Notes: generated by a model not told the origin, from the letters alone. 64,000 nt of DNA from Nocardioides scoriae (GCF_900104965.1 NZ_LT629757.1:186001-250000), one strand, 5' to 3'; numbered from the stretch's first letter, positions 1 to 10,375 are shown. Numbers and translations: made by a program.

Positions 1-2006
<2,006 letters not shown>

Positions 2007-2051
2007 CCCGGTCGTCCCGGCCCCGCCCGTGGCGGCCGGCGGGGGACGGGC

Positions 2052-2390
2052 TCAGTCGCGCGGGTCGACCAGGAGCGCGCGCACCTCCTGGGCGCAGCGG
2101 CACGCCTCCGCGATCCGGCCGGCCCACGCCTCGGCCTCCTCGCGCGTCGGCACGTCGAGGACGCAGAAGCCGCCGACGTGCGGCTTGGCGTCGAGGGCGG
2201 GGTCGCGCGACACGGTGCCGTCGGTGGCGACCACGCTCGCGGGCTCGGGCCCCACCCCGGCGCCGTAGACCCAGACACCGGCCGCCTCGGCATCGGCCAC
2301 CACGGCGAGAGACGCCGCGGCGACGTCGGGCAGCTCGGCCTCCGGGAACGTCATGGATCCCTCGTCGAAGGAGATCAGGTAGCGCGGCAC
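2052..2390 (-). CDS. YCII-related (DGPF-type) small protein
   Basis: A protein of 112 residues with the ferredoxin-like YCII pattern: it opens PRYLISFDEGSM, ends in a helix (EEAEAWAGRIAEAC) and has the GGFCVLDVPTREEAEAW segment typical of the family. YCII proteins are small dimers; some are dehalogenase-like enzymes and in actinobacteria many sit beside ECF sigma factors. No sigma gene is adjacent here, so the role is open. I chose the GTG at 2390 because a GGAGG lies 5 bases before it; a longer frame runs to 2417 but lacks a ribosome site. Confidence 0.75.
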   Translation of the reverse strand: MPRYLISFDEGSMTFPEAELPDVAAASLAVVADAEAAGVWVYGAGVGPEPASVVATDGTVSRDPALDAKPHVGGFCVLDVPTREEAEAWAGRIAEACRCAQEVRALLVDPRD

Positions 2391-2527
2391 GGGGGCCTCC
2401 TCGGTTCGGCGCCGCACGGGCGCGGCGGTCGAGGGGCAGACCGTCCTGGCCCGCGGGACTCATCGCCGGCCCGGCCCCACGCGGCGTACGTCGGGTGCGT
2501 GGGGTGGGGGGGTGCTGCCTCCCGGTG

Positions 2528-2594
2528 GGGATAGTCCGAGACGTTCGACAGGACGATCGGGACACAACGGCTGCCGAACGTCTCGGACTATCCC
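2528..2594. repeat. Perfect 20-bp inverted repeat with 27-base loop
   Basis: The arms at 2528-2547 and 2575-2594 are exact reverse complements (left arm begins GGGATAGTCC) and enclose 27 bases. It lies between two minus-strand genes, 31 bp past the stop of the DUF1905 gene. It could end that transcript, but there is no T run and the arms are unusually long and exact for an actinobacterial terminator. A mobile or REP-like palindrome is an equally good reading. Confidence 0.8.
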
Positions 2595-2624
2595 GCTCGA
2601 CCGCTCAGACCCATCGCCGGCAGG

Positions 2625-2939
2625 TCAGCCACCCGGGCGACGGCGGCCGACGTCGAGGGCGACGGTGAGCAGGTCGTCGGTGGCGAGGTCGATGCCGGCG
2701 GCCCGGCGGGCGGCCACCTTGAGGGGGAGCAGGTAGGCGCCGTCCTTGGGGAACAGCGCGGTGGTGAAGTTGGCGCCGTTGATGCGCACCTCGACGGGGA
2801 CCTGGCCCCAGTACTCGATGCCCTTGGCGGCGAGCTTGATGTCCTCGCTGACGTCCTCGGGGATCGCGACGTAGTAGTACGGCGCGGGACCGCGCCACTC
2901 GACGATCTCACCCTCGAACTCGAACTCCATCTCGCTCAT
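2625..2939 (-). CDS. DUF1905 domain protein
   Basis: A protein of 104 residues made of a single DUF1905 beta-barrel-like domain: MEFEFEGEIVEWRGP at the start, then PAPYYYVAIPED and the KGIEYWGQVPVEVRING pattern. DUF1905 has no settled biochemical role; it is often found alone or fused to YdeI/OmpD-associated domains. There is no signal peptide or membrane segment, so it is probably cytoplasmic. The ATG start at 2939 is the first in frame. It is not tightly coupled to a neighbour. Confidence 0.8.
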   Translation of the reverse strand: MSEMEFEFEGEIVEWRGPAPYYYVAIPEDVSEDIKLAAKGIEYWGQVPVEVRINGANFTTALFPKDGAYLLPLKVAARRAAGIDLATDDLLTVALDVGRRRPGG

Positions 2940-3031
2940 CCGCGGAGTATGCCGCCCGTCCGTGCCGGAGCGCGACGACGGGGAGGTCCGCTGCCAGCTG
3001 GTGGCAGTGGTCCTCCCCGTCGTCGGTGGGG

Positions 3032-3706
3032 CTACTTCGCGGTGCCGGACCCGTCCTGCTGGGCCTGCTGGCGCTCCTGCTTCTTGGCCTCGGTCAGCTC
3101 GCCGAGGCGCGCGGCGTCCGCGCGGGCGTCGTCGGCCGCCTTCTTGGTGGCGCGGGCGTCGTCGAGCTCCTTCTTGGCCTCGCGCTGGGCGGCGTCCTTC
3201 TTGGCCTTCGCCTCGGCGTCGGCGGCCTGCTGGCGCTTCTCGGCCGCGGCAGCCTTGTCGTCGGCACGCTTCTCGGCCTCGGCCTTCTTCGCGGCCTCCA
3301 GCTTCGCGGCGTCGGCCTTGGCCTTCGCCTTGCCGCGGGCCTCGGCCTCGTCGGCCTCCTTCAGGCCCTGCTCGGCGCGCTCCTGGGCCTGCTTGCGCTT
3401 GCGCGCGGCCTGCTTGCGCCCGGCGGCGGCCTTCTTGGCGGCCTGCTCACGACGGGTGGCGGCCTCCTCCTCGAGCTGGACGGCGGCCTGCAGCTTCTCC
3501 GAGCGCTCGAGGCGCTCGGTGCCGCGCTCGGCGATGGCGCGGTTGCGCAGCAGGGTGCCGGCGATCCGGTCGGCCGAGCCGATGGTGCGGTCCAGGCCGA
3601 CCCGCGCGAACGAGTCCTCGGCCAGGCGTCCGACCAGGCGGTTGTCGACGGCCACCAGAGGCAGGCGGGCGATCTCGTAGGGCAGGGCGATGACGGTGCT
3701 GATCAT
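3032..3706 (-). CDS. Ala/Lys/Glu-rich coiled-coil protein (often labelled IF2-like)
   Basis: A protein of 224 residues. Residues 1-65 are ordinary globular sequence (LPYEIARLPLVAVDNRLVGRL). From about 70 to the end it is a highly charged Ala/Lys/Glu/Arg-rich helix, almost certainly an extended coiled coil. Proteins like this in Nocardioides are often auto-named IF2 family translation factor because of compositional similarity; no GTPase motifs are present, so I do not accept that name. The ATG at 3706 has GTGAGGA just upstream and starts 8 bases after the CsbD-like gene ends, so the two are probably one operon. Function unknown. Confidence 0.75.
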   Translation of the reverse strand: MISTVIALPYEIARLPLVAVDNRLVGRLAEDSFARVGLDRTIGSADRIAGTLLRNRAIAERGTERLERSEKLQAAVQLEEEAATRREQAAKKAAAGRKQAARKRKQAQERAEQGLKEADEAEARGKAKAKADAAKLEAAKKAEAEKRADDKAAAAEKRQQAADAEAKAKKDAAQREAKKELDDARATKKAADDARADAARLGELTEAKKQERQQAQQDGSGTAK

Positions 3707-3714
3707 GGTGGTCC

Positions 3715-4263
3715 TCACGTGTCGTTCTCGGTGCGGGCGCGCAGCTGCGCGGCCTGCTGGTCGGCGGCGTCGGCCTCGCGCTGCAGGCGGGCCTGCTCGT
3801 CGCGGGCGCGGCGCTCGGTGGCGTCGGCGTCGGACTCGACGGCCTCCGCCTCGCGGAGGCGGGTCTCGGCCAGGTCGTTGGCGTGCTGCTCGGCCTGCTG
3901 GCGGCCGGCGGACTCGCGACGTACGCCGATCCGCTCGGCCTCCTCGCGCTCCTGGCGGGCCTGGCGGTCGGCAGCGGCCTTGTCGGTCTCGGCCTGGGCG
4001 CGGGCCTGGCCCTGCTCGCGGGCGGCCTCGGTGCTGGTCTCGCGCAGCTCCTCGCTGGCCTCCTGGCGCTTGGCGTCGGCGACGGCCTCGTCGGCGACCG
4101 CTTCCTTGCGCTGCCGGGCGCCGGCCTGCTGGAGCTGGCCCTCCTCGACCAGGTCGTCCTTGCCGCGCACGGCGCCGACGACCTCCTTCGCCTTGCCGGC
4201 GACGCTGTCGAGGAGACCGCTGCGGGCCTGTTCTGCCGGACCTGTGTCCTGGGAGTTGCTCAT
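3715..4263 (-). CDS. CsbD-like stress protein with coiled-coil tail
   Basis: A protein of 182 residues. Residues 18-50 match the CsbD pattern (AGKAKEVVGAVRGKDDLVEEG plus a following Gln/Ala-rich stretch). CsbD-family proteins are small, abundant general-stress proteins of unknown mechanism. The remainder is a long Ala/Glu/Gln/Arg-rich helical stretch predicted to form a coiled coil, which CsbD proteins usually lack. The ATG at 4263 follows GGAGG by 5 bases. It is the first gene of a two-gene unit with the next coiled-coil protein; shared helical composition suggests that the two could associate, which is inference. Confidence 0.75.
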   Translation of the reverse strand: MSNSQDTGPAEQARSGLLDSVAGKAKEVVGAVRGKDDLVEEGQLQQAGARQRKEAVADEAVADAKRQEASEELRETSTEAAREQGQARAQAETDKAAADRQARQEREEAERIGVRRESAGRQQAEQHANDLAETRLREAEAVESDADATERRARDEQARLQREADAADQQAAQLRARTENDT

Positions 4264-4346
4264 GGTCCTCCGTGCCCGACGACCGGGGGGCCCAGACCGG
4301 TTGCCGCTGTGACCTTGGTCGCTCGGGTGCCTGAGAGGCTGGTGCG

Positions 4347-4796
4347 GTGACCGACCTGCCTGCGCCCGACCGCCGGATCCGCTGGGCCACCCACACCGGG
4401 CCTGACTTCCTCGTGCTCCAGCTGCCGCCGGTGCCCGTGGTCGAGGGCGACCGCGCCCGCGACGCCATGAAGACGCTGCTCGAGCGGCGCGGCTTCCGCC
4501 CGGTGGTCGAGACCGACGACCTCGAGCTGGAGCCCGCCAACGGCTGTGCCCTGACCCGCACGGGGGAGGAGGAGGCCGAGCTGCTCCTGCGCATCGGGGC
4601 CGACGGCGCGAGCCGCATCCCCCTGACCGACCTCGACCGGGCCTGGCTGGCGCGGGTCGTCGAGCAGGGCCAGGCGGCCGTGCTGCTGGTGGAGGCGGCG
4701 GTGCGGCCCGACGGCACCACCTCGCGCGAGGACCTGCGGCGCGACGTCGACGCCGGGGTGGTGCTGGCCGCGCTGGTGCCGACCGCCCAGGCGTGA
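4347..4796 (+). CDS. Conserved hypothetical protein
   Basis: A soluble protein of 149 residues with a GTG start at 4347 preceded by GAGAGG. I do not recognise a family. It has alternating hydrophobic strands (DFLVLQLPPVPVV, GQAAVLLVEAAV) and one long helix (ALKTLLERRGFRP-like), with no signal peptide, metal-binding motif or membrane segment. It is divergent from the CsbD-like gene (84 bp between starts) and convergent with the VOC gene. Codon use and GC match its neighbours, which supports a real gene. Confidence 0.6.
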   Translation: MTDLPAPDRRIRWATHTGPDFLVLQLPPVPVVEGDRARDAMKTLLERRGFRPVVETDDLELEPANGCALTRTGEEEAELLLRIGADGASRIPLTDLDRAWLARVVEQGQAAVLLVEAAVRPDGTTSREDLRRDVDAGVVLAALVPTAQA

Positions 4797-4860
4797 CCAT
4801 GCCCGAACCCGGGTCCTGGCCGACCAGCAGCCCTGAGGAACGACGGGCCGGGACCGCAGG

Positions 4861-5235
4861 TCAGCGCGAGATCTGCTGCAGCGCCCAGGAGTTGCCGTCG
4901 GGGTCGCTGAAGTAGGCGTAGCGGACGCCGCCGCCGAGGTCCTGCACCTCCGAGACGGGGACGCCGCGCCCCAGCAGCTCCTCGCGCACCGCGTCGAGGT
5001 CGTCGACCACGAGGTGCAGCCCCGAGACCGGGGGCCCGTCCGGGTCGCCCATGCCGGTGCCGACCACGACCGAGCAGCTCGAGCCCGGGGGCGTCAGCTG
5101 CACGATCCGCATGCCGTTGCCGGGCTCGACGTCGTGGTCGAGGCCGAAGCCGACCTGGTCGACGTAGAAGGCCTTGCTGCGGTCGACGTCGGTCGAGCGC
5201 AGCGGCACCAGCTCCAGGCGCATCCGGAGGCTCAC
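4861..5235 (-). CDS. VOC/glyoxalase-like protein
   Basis: A protein of 124 residues with the vicinal-oxygen-chelate fold: two beta-alpha-beta-beta-beta repeats, the first opening with VPLRSTDVDRSKAFYVDQVGF and the second ending in FSDPDGNSWALQQ, whose Pro-Asp-Gly-Asn turn is typical. These proteins bind a metal or a small ligand; the substrate cannot be read from sequence. The GTG at 5235 overlaps the epimerase stop as GTGA, which argues for coupled translation; an ATG four codons in (5223) is an alternative. It is probably co-transcribed with the epimerase. Confidence 0.8.
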   Translation of the reverse strand: MSLRMRLELVPLRSTDVDRSKAFYVDQVGFGLDHDVEPGNGMRIVQLTPPGSSCSVVVGTGMGDPDGPPVSGLHLVVDDLDAVREELLGRGVPVSEVQDLGGGVRYAYFSDPDGNSWALQQISR

Positions 5236-6164
5236 GCGCGCAGCCCGGCGTCGATCTCGGACAGCGCCTGGTCGCGCCCCACGGCCGGGGCCCAGCCCCA
5301 GGCGTGCGCCCGGTCGGCGGAGAAGCGACCGGTCCAGGCCGGCCCGTCCTGCCACTGCATCTCGACGCCGAGCGCCCCCGCGACGGTGCCGTAGTAGTCG
5401 CGCTGCGTGGCGTGCTCGCCGGTCACGTTGAGCGCGGTGGTCGCGCCCGCGACGGGGCCGGTGGCGGGGTCCGTGCCGATCGGGATCCGGCCCGCGGCCA
5501 GGTCGGCCGCCACGGCCGCGAGGTCGTCGACGTGGACCCAGGGGAAGGTCTGGTCGGGGTGCGCCTGCCGGGCCTGCTCGTCGTCGCGGACGGCGGCGGG
5601 ACGCAGGGTGTTCCACACCGAGGTCTCGCCGGCGCCGAGGATGGCCGGCGGCCGCAGCAGCACCGTGGTCAGCCCGTCGACCTCGGCCAGCGCGCGGTCG
5701 GTGGCCAGCTTGGTGACCGGGTAGTCGCCGCCGTCCTCCCCGACCAGGGGCGAGTCCTCGTCGACGTCGCCGGCCTCGGGGGAGCGGTCGTAGACGGCCG
5801 CGGTCGAGACGTGGACCAGCCGCGTGACCCCGGCGTCGCGGGCGGCGCGCGCGATCACGGGGGTGCCCTCGACGGCGATGCGCTGCTGGGTCTCGAGGTC
5901 CGAGCCCATGGGGTGGACCGTGGTGACGACGGCCTCGGCGCCCTGGACGACGGTCTCGGCGACCTCGGGGTCGAAGAAGTCGCCGACGTGCTCCTCGACG
6001 CCGGGCAGCGCGGGCGCCGTGCCGGCCCGGCGCACGACGGCGCGCACGCTGGCACCGCGCTCCACCAGGGCCGCGACGGTGCGCGCGCCGACGAGCCCGT
6101 TGGCGCCGGTGACGACGACGACGGGGGACGAACCAGGGGAGGAGGTGGTGCTCGACTCGGTCAT
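5232..6164 (-). CDS. NAD(P)-dependent epimerase/dehydratase family protein
   Basis: A protein of 310 residues of the extended short-chain dehydrogenase type. The nucleotide loop GANGLVG is near residue 20 and the catalytic pair appears as YPVTK near residue 145. Residues after 200 form the substrate-binding part (FPWVHVDDLAAVAADL, a usual hallmark). It should act on a nucleotide sugar or related carbonyl compound with NAD(P); the exact substrate is unknown. I chose the ATG at 6164; a TTG at 6176 would add four residues. The last base pairs overlap the VOC gene. Confidence 0.85.
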   Translation of the reverse strand: MTESSTTSSPGSSPVVVVTGANGLVGARTVAALVERGASVRAVVRRAGTAPALPGVEEHVGDFFDPEVAETVVQGAEAVVTTVHPMGSDLETQQRIAVEGTPVIARAARDAGVTRLVHVSTAAVYDRSPEAGDVDEDSPLVGEDGGDYPVTKLATDRALAEVDGLTTVLLRPPAILGAGETSVWNTLRPAAVRDDEQARQAHPDQTFPWVHVDDLAAVAADLAAGRIPIGTDPATGPVAGATTALNVTGEHATQRDYYGTVAGALGVEMQWQDGPAWTGRFSADRAHAWGWAPAVGRDQALSEIDAGLRA

Positions 6165-6219
6165 GGCGCCAGCCAACCACGCGCCCCCGACAGCCCGCGG
6201 CCCGGAGCCGGCGGGACCC

Positions 6220-7380
6220 TCAGGCCGGCGCCGGGAGCACCGTCCCGGTCACCTCGCCGAGCGCGATCCGGCCGCCCAGGGCACCGGGCGCCGTCGCGCG
6301 CAGGGTGACGGTGTCGCCGTCGCGCAGCCAGGTCCGTCCGTCCGGCAGCGGCTCGGTGCCGCCCCAGGTCAGCTCGAGCAGCGACCCGCGCTGGTCGGGG
6401 CCGGGCCCGCTGACGGTGCCGCTCGCGAAGAGGTCGCCGGTGCGCAGCGAGGCGCCGTTGGAGGTCAGGTGGGCGAGCATCTGGGCGGGCGACCAGTACG
6501 TCGAGGCGTACGGCGGCCGGCTGACGACCTCGTCGTCGAGCACCACCTCGAGGTCGATGTCGTAGCCCGCCGGCTCGGCCACCGCCAGGTGCGGGAGCGG
6601 CGGCGGGTCCTGGCCGGGCAGCGGCACCCGCGCGGCCTCGAGCGCGGCCAGCGGGGTGACCCAGCCGCTGACCGAGGTCGCGAAGGACTTGCCGAGGAAG
6701 GGACCGAGCGGGCGGTACTCGAAGGCCTGCACGTCGCGTGCCGACCAGTCGTTGAGCAGCGTCACGCCGAAGACGTGGTCGGCCCACGCCGCGGTCGGCA
6801 CCGGCTCGCCCTGGGCCGAGGGCACGCCGACCACGAAGCCGAGCTCGGCCTCCAGGTCGAGCCGCTCGGTGGGGCCGTACGACGGGCGCTGCCCGCGCGG
6901 GCGCCGCACGTCGGTGCCGGAGACGACCACCGTGCCGGCGCGGCCGTGGTAGCCGATCGGCAGCCGCCGCCACGCCGGGGTCAGCGCCTCGCCGTCGGGC
7001 CGGAAGATGCGTCCGACGTTGGTGGCGTGGTGCAGCGAGCAGTAGAAGTCGACGTAGTCGGCCACCTCGACCGGCAGCAGCGGCACCACCTCGTCGACGG
7101 GGGTGAGCAGCGGCTCGACCTCGGCCCGCCGCGTCGGCGAGGTGAGCGCCGCGACCACCTGCTCGCGCACCCGCGTCCACGTGGCCGGCCCCTGGGCCAG
7201 GAAGGCGTCGAGCGTGCCGGTGGCCAGGACCGCCTCGCCGGTCAGGGCGGCCAGGTCGAGCGCCAGGTCACCGACCCGCACCACCACGTGGGGGCCGCGC
7301 GAGGCGGTCCGGACGACGGCGTGCGGCAGGTGGTCCAGGTCGTGCCCCGACCCGGCCACGCCCTCGACCCAGCAGGTCAC
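6220..7380 (-). CDS. fahA: Fumarylacetoacetase
   Basis: A protein of 386 residues, somewhat shorter than the usual 410-430. It hydrolyses 4-fumarylacetoacetate to fumarate and acetoacetate, the last step of tyrosine/homogentisate breakdown. The N-terminal SH3-like part is followed by the FAH domain with the metal and active-site motifs SLHHATNVGRIFRP, LPIGYHGRAGT, ELGFVVG, LLNDWSARD and GPFLGKSFATSVSGWV. The GTG start at 7380 overlaps the stop of the upstream unknown gene as GTGA, so the two are translationally coupled. hmgA, the enzyme two steps earlier, is divergent just beyond; the isomerase step is not seen in the window. Confidence 0.93.
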   Translation of the reverse strand: MTCWVEGVAGSGHDLDHLPHAVVRTASRGPHVVVRVGDLALDLAALTGEAVLATGTLDAFLAQGPATWTRVREQVVAALTSPTRRAEVEPLLTPVDEVVPLLPVEVADYVDFYCSLHHATNVGRIFRPDGEALTPAWRRLPIGYHGRAGTVVVSGTDVRRPRGQRPSYGPTERLDLEAELGFVVGVPSAQGEPVPTAAWADHVFGVTLLNDWSARDVQAFEYRPLGPFLGKSFATSVSGWVTPLAALEAARVPLPGQDPPPLPHLAVAEPAGYDIDLEVVLDDEVVSRPPYASTYWSPAQMLAHLTSNGASLRTGDLFASGTVSGPGPDQRGSLLELTWGGTEPLPDGRTWLRDGDTVTLRATAPGALGGRIALGEVTGTVLPAPA

Positions 7381-8168
7381 GTCGCCGGCTCGTCGAGCAG
7401 ACCCCGTGACGCCAGGTGCGACAGCGCCGCCGGCAGGTCGGGCACCGAGACCGAGACGCACCAGCGTCGGGTGCGGGCGGCCACGGCGGGGTCCGAGCGC
7501 ACCCAGCCGGCCGCTCCGGCCGGGTCGGCGAGCGCGGCGGCGACCGCCTCGACGCCGTCGCCGTCCAGCGCGGTCCGCACGGCGCGCAGCGCGGTCAGCG
7601 CGTCGTCGGGTCCGGCGCCGCGGAAGGTGATCGGCAGCTCCCGGTCGAGGGCCGCCTCCACGGCCACGGCCGTGCCCGTCGCGGACACCCCGTCCCCGAG
7701 CGGCAGCAGCAGGCCCAGCTCGCGAGCGGCCAGCTCGTCGAGCGCCGCGAGCCAGCCCGCCGACGGGGCGTCCGGCGGCACCGGCACGCCGACGTGCACG
7801 GCCAGCGGGTCGACGACCGAGGGCTCCGCGCCGTCGAGGACCTGGACCACGCGCCGGGCGTTGTGGGCGAGGTCGGCCTCGTCGCGCAGGGCGACCTCGA
7901 CGCGCCGCACGGCCACCGCGGCGCCCGGCAGCGAGCGCAGCGCCGCCTCCAGCATCCCGGCGCCGCCGGCCAGGCGCAGGTGCAGCGGGAGGTCGCCCGT
8001 GCGCAGGTGGGGGAAGTCGCGGTCGGTGACGGTGAAGCCGCCCACGGCCTCGGCGTGGTCCCCGCGGCGCAGCGGTGCGTGGGCGGCCAGGGCGCGGGCC
8101 AGCAGCTCGCCGCGGGGCGGCAGCACAGCGGCGTCGTCGAGGAGCTGGTGCAGCCAGGGAGCGGGCAT
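7377..8168 (-). CDS. Uncharacterised protein linked to homogentisate catabolism
   Basis: A protein of 263 residues. I know no assigned function. It opens with a short LLDDAAVLPPRGEL motif that I recall from a family of actinobacterial unknowns starting DDAA(V/L)(F/L)PP. The rest is Ala/Leu-rich with alternating strands and helices (DFPHLRTGDLPLHLRLAGG, PLAVHVGVPVPPDAP) that could be a barrel; no catalytic signature is obvious. It shares a transcript and a GTGA overlap with fahA and is divergent from hmgA by 37 bp, which ties it to this pathway. A maleylacetoacetate isomerase or accessory role is possible but unproven. Confidence 0.75.
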   Translation of the reverse strand: MPAPWLHQLLDDAAVLPPRGELLARALAAHAPLRRGDHAEAVGGFTVTDRDFPHLRTGDLPLHLRLAGGAGMLEAALRSLPGAAVAVRRVEVALRDEADLAHNARRVVQVLDGAEPSVVDPLAVHVGVPVPPDAPSAGWLAALDELAARELGLLLPLGDGVSATGTAVAVEAALDRELPITFRGAGPDDALTALRAVRTALDGDGVEAVAAALADPAGAAGWVRSDPAVAARTRRWCVSVSVPDLPAALSHLASRGLLDEPAT

Positions 8169-8205
8169 GTTGCGAGGCTAGAGGACGCGGGGCAGGGTGG
8201 CGGGC

Positions 8206-9402
8206 GTGGCTTACTACCGAAGCGTCGGCGACGTCCCGCGCACCCGGCACACGGCGTTCCGCGATCCCGAGGGTCGGCTGCGGCACGAGGAGCTGATGGG
8301 GGAGGAGGGCTTCTCCAGCGACTCCTCGCTGCTCTACCACCGCGGCGTGCCGTCCGCGATCGTCGACAGCCAGGTCTGGGAGCTGCCCGACCTGACCACC
8401 ACGCCCAACCACCCGCTCAAGCCGCGCCACCTCAGGCTCCACGACCAGCCGGTCGGCGGCGACCCGGTCACCGGTCGCCGGCAGGTGCTGGGCAACGCCG
8501 ACGTGCGGATCCAGTACGTCGTGAGCGACGCGCCGTCGCCGTGGTACCGCAACGCCGTCGGCGACGAGTGCGTCTACGTCGAGGACGGCAGCGGCACCCT
8601 CGAGACGGTCTTCGGCCGGCTGTCCTACCGCACCGGCGACTTCGTCGTCGTCCCGCGCGCGACCACCCACCGGTGGGTGCCCTCCGACGTCGACGGCGAG
8701 GTCAGCCGGCTCTACGCCATCGAGTCGACCAGCCACGTCGCACCGCCGAAGCGCTACCTGTCGCGCTACGGCCAGCTGCTGGAGCACGCGCCCTACTGCG
8801 AGCGCGACCTGCACGGCCCCACCGAGCCGCTGCTCCTCGAGGGCGAGGACGTCGAGGTGCTGGTCAAGCACCGGGGCAACGGACCGGGCGGCCTGGTCGG
8901 CACCCGGCTGACCTACGCCACGCACCCGCTCGACGTGGTCGGGTGGGACGGCTGCCTCTACCCCTACACGTTCAACGTCGAGGACTTCATGCCGATCACC
9001 GGCAAGGTCCACCAGCCGCCGCCGGTGCACCAGGTCTTCGAGGCCGGCGGCTACGTGATCTGCGCGTTCTGCCCGCGCAAGGTCGACTACCACCCGCAGT
9101 CGATCCCGGTGCCCTACTACCACTCCAACGTCGACTCCGACGAGGTGATGTTCTACGTCGGCGGCGACTACGAGGCGCGCAAGGGCTCGGGCATCGGCCT
9201 CGGCTCGATCTCGCTGCACCCCGGCGGCCACGCCCACGGGCCGCAGCCCAGCGCGATCGAGGCCTCCATCGGGGTCGACCACTTCGACGAGCTCGCGGTC
9301 ATGGTCGACACCTTCCGGCCGCTCGAGCTCGGCGAGGCGGGCGCGGCGGTCGAGGACCCGGCGTACGCCTGGACCTGGGCGGGGAGGGGGCCGACCGCCT
9401 GA
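8206..9402 (+). CDS. hmgA: Homogentisate 1,2-dioxygenase
   Basis: A protein of 398 residues that opens the ring of homogentisate with O2 to give maleylacetoacetate. The cupin core carries the iron ligands: a His-Glu pair in YYHSNVDSDEVMFYVGG and a later His in HPGGHAHGPQP. GNADVRIQYV and YPYTFNVEDFMPITGKVHQPP are family segments. I start it at the GTG at 8206 (reads MAYYRSVGDVPRTRHT, the usual N-terminus); a GTG at 8197 is also in frame. It is divergent from the unknown-fahA pair with only 37 bp between coding regions, so any shared promoter and operator must be packed there. Confidence 0.94.
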   Translation: MAYYRSVGDVPRTRHTAFRDPEGRLRHEELMGEEGFSSDSSLLYHRGVPSAIVDSQVWELPDLTTTPNHPLKPRHLRLHDQPVGGDPVTGRRQVLGNADVRIQYVVSDAPSPWYRNAVGDECVYVEDGSGTLETVFGRLSYRTGDFVVVPRATTHRWVPSDVDGEVSRLYAIESTSHVAPPKRYLSRYGQLLEHAPYCERDLHGPTEPLLLEGEDVEVLVKHRGNGPGGLVGTRLTYATHPLDVVGWDGCLYPYTFNVEDFMPITGKVHQPPPVHQVFEAGGYVICAFCPRKVDYHPQSIPVPYYHSNVDSDEVMFYVGGDYEARKGSGIGLGSISLHPGGHAHGPQPSAIEASIGVDHFDELAVMVDTFRPLELGEAGAAVEDPAYAWTWAGRGPTA

Positions 9403-9438
9403 ATCCGGGATGTCGTGTCTAGGCCAGCTGTCCGGCGG

Positions 9439-9462
9439 GTGCGGTGTAATTGAACACCGGAC
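9439..9462. promoter_or_regulatory. Inverted repeat between hmgA and the next gene
   Basis: Arms GTGCGGTGT and ACACCGGAC (one mismatch in nine) enclose AATTGA. It lies 37 bases past the hmgA stop and 32 before the next start. It may be a weak terminator for hmgA or an operator for the membrane-protein gene; without a T run I favour the operator slightly. Confidence 0.35.
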
Positions 9463-9493
9463 GACCTCGGTCCGAACAGGCGGGAGGGCACGC

Positions 9494-10375
9494 ATGGCGG
9501 CGACGTCGACACCACTGCACCGCGCGGGTGGGGAACGGGCTGCGGGGTGGCGCGGCCGCCTCGTGGCCGACGCCGCCGCCGACGGTGTCGGCGCCCGCTG
9601 GGCGGCCGCGCTCGTGCTCGCCCCCGTCGTGGTCGCGGTCGCGGTGGCCGTGCTGTTCGTGGTCGCGCGGTCCACGTTCTACACCGTCCAGCAGGAGGAC
9701 CACCCCGTCGAGTGGGCGCAGTTCGCGCCGTGCGCCTTCGCCCTGGTCGTCAGCGTGCTCGCCGCCGTGCGCTTCCGGCGGTCGGGCCGTCCGGGGCTGG
9801 CGGCGCTGATGGTGCTCGTCGCCGTGGGGATGCTGGTGCTGGCCGGCGAGGAGATCTCGTGGGGCCAGCGCGTGCTGGGGCTGGCCACGCCGGCCGAGCT
9901 CCGCAGCCTCAACCACCAGTCCGAGACCAACATCCACAACATCGACGTCGGCGTCGACCTCGAGGACGTCTTCAAGGTCTTCGAGCTGCTCCTCGGCCTG
10001 GTCGCCGCCTCGCTCTCGCTGGCGTTCCGCTCCCGGCCGGGCCGGGCCACCACCGGGTTCTGGTACGCCGTGGCGCCGCCCCTGGTCGCGCTGCCCGGGT
10101 TCGTCGCGATCGCGGCGTACCGCGCGGCGATGCTGGTGCTCGACATCGCCCCGGTCGTGGCGTTCCAGGAGACCGTCGAGCTGGCGCTCTACTTCTCCCT
10201 GGCCCTCACGGCGCTGGCCTTCTGGGTGCGTGCCGGAGGGTCGCGGGCCCCCCTGCCCCTGGTGGCCGCGGCGCTGGTCGTGGTCGCGGTGACCGTGGTG
10301 CTCGCCCTGATGTCGGCCCACAGCGGGGTGCTGCCGGGCAACCTCCCCGGGGCCCACGCGGGCCACGGGGGCTGA
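9494..10375 (+). CDS. Polytopic membrane protein of unknown function
   Basis: A protein of 293 residues with about seven membrane helices. After the second or third helix comes a conserved-looking loop, GEEISWGQRVLG followed by LNHQSETNIHNIDV, rich in Glu, His and Asn. I recall the EEISWGQR signature from uncharacterised bacterial membrane proteins but know no function. The ATG at 9494 has GGGAGG 7 bases before it. It stands alone between hmgA and the alpha-glucosidase, on the same strand as both. The polar residues in the loop could bind a metal or a substrate headgroup; that is inference. Confidence 0.75.
   Translation: MAATSTPLHRAGGERAAGWRGRLVADAAADGVGARWAAALVLAPVVVAVAVAVLFVVARSTFYTVQQEDHPVEWAQFAPCAFALVVSVLAAVRFRRSGRPGLAALMVLVAVGMLVLAGEEISWGQRVLGLATPAELRSLNHQSETNIHNIDVGVDLEDVFKVFELLLGLVAASLSLAFRSRPGRATTGFWYAVAPPLVALPGFVAIAAYRAAMLVLDIAPVVAFQETVELALYFSLALTALAFWVRAGGSRAPLPLVAAALVVVAVTVVLALMSAHSGVLPGNLPGAHAGHGG

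Noticed and set aside
3032-3706. Translation initiation factor IF-2-like gene
   Set aside because: The resemblance is only Ala/Lys/Glu-rich composition; no GTPase motifs exist.
6220-9675. Giant minus-strand protein covering fahA and the reverse of hmgA
   Set aside because: The part beyond 7380 is antisense to real genes and has low-complexity composition; open frames on the opposite strand are common at this GC.
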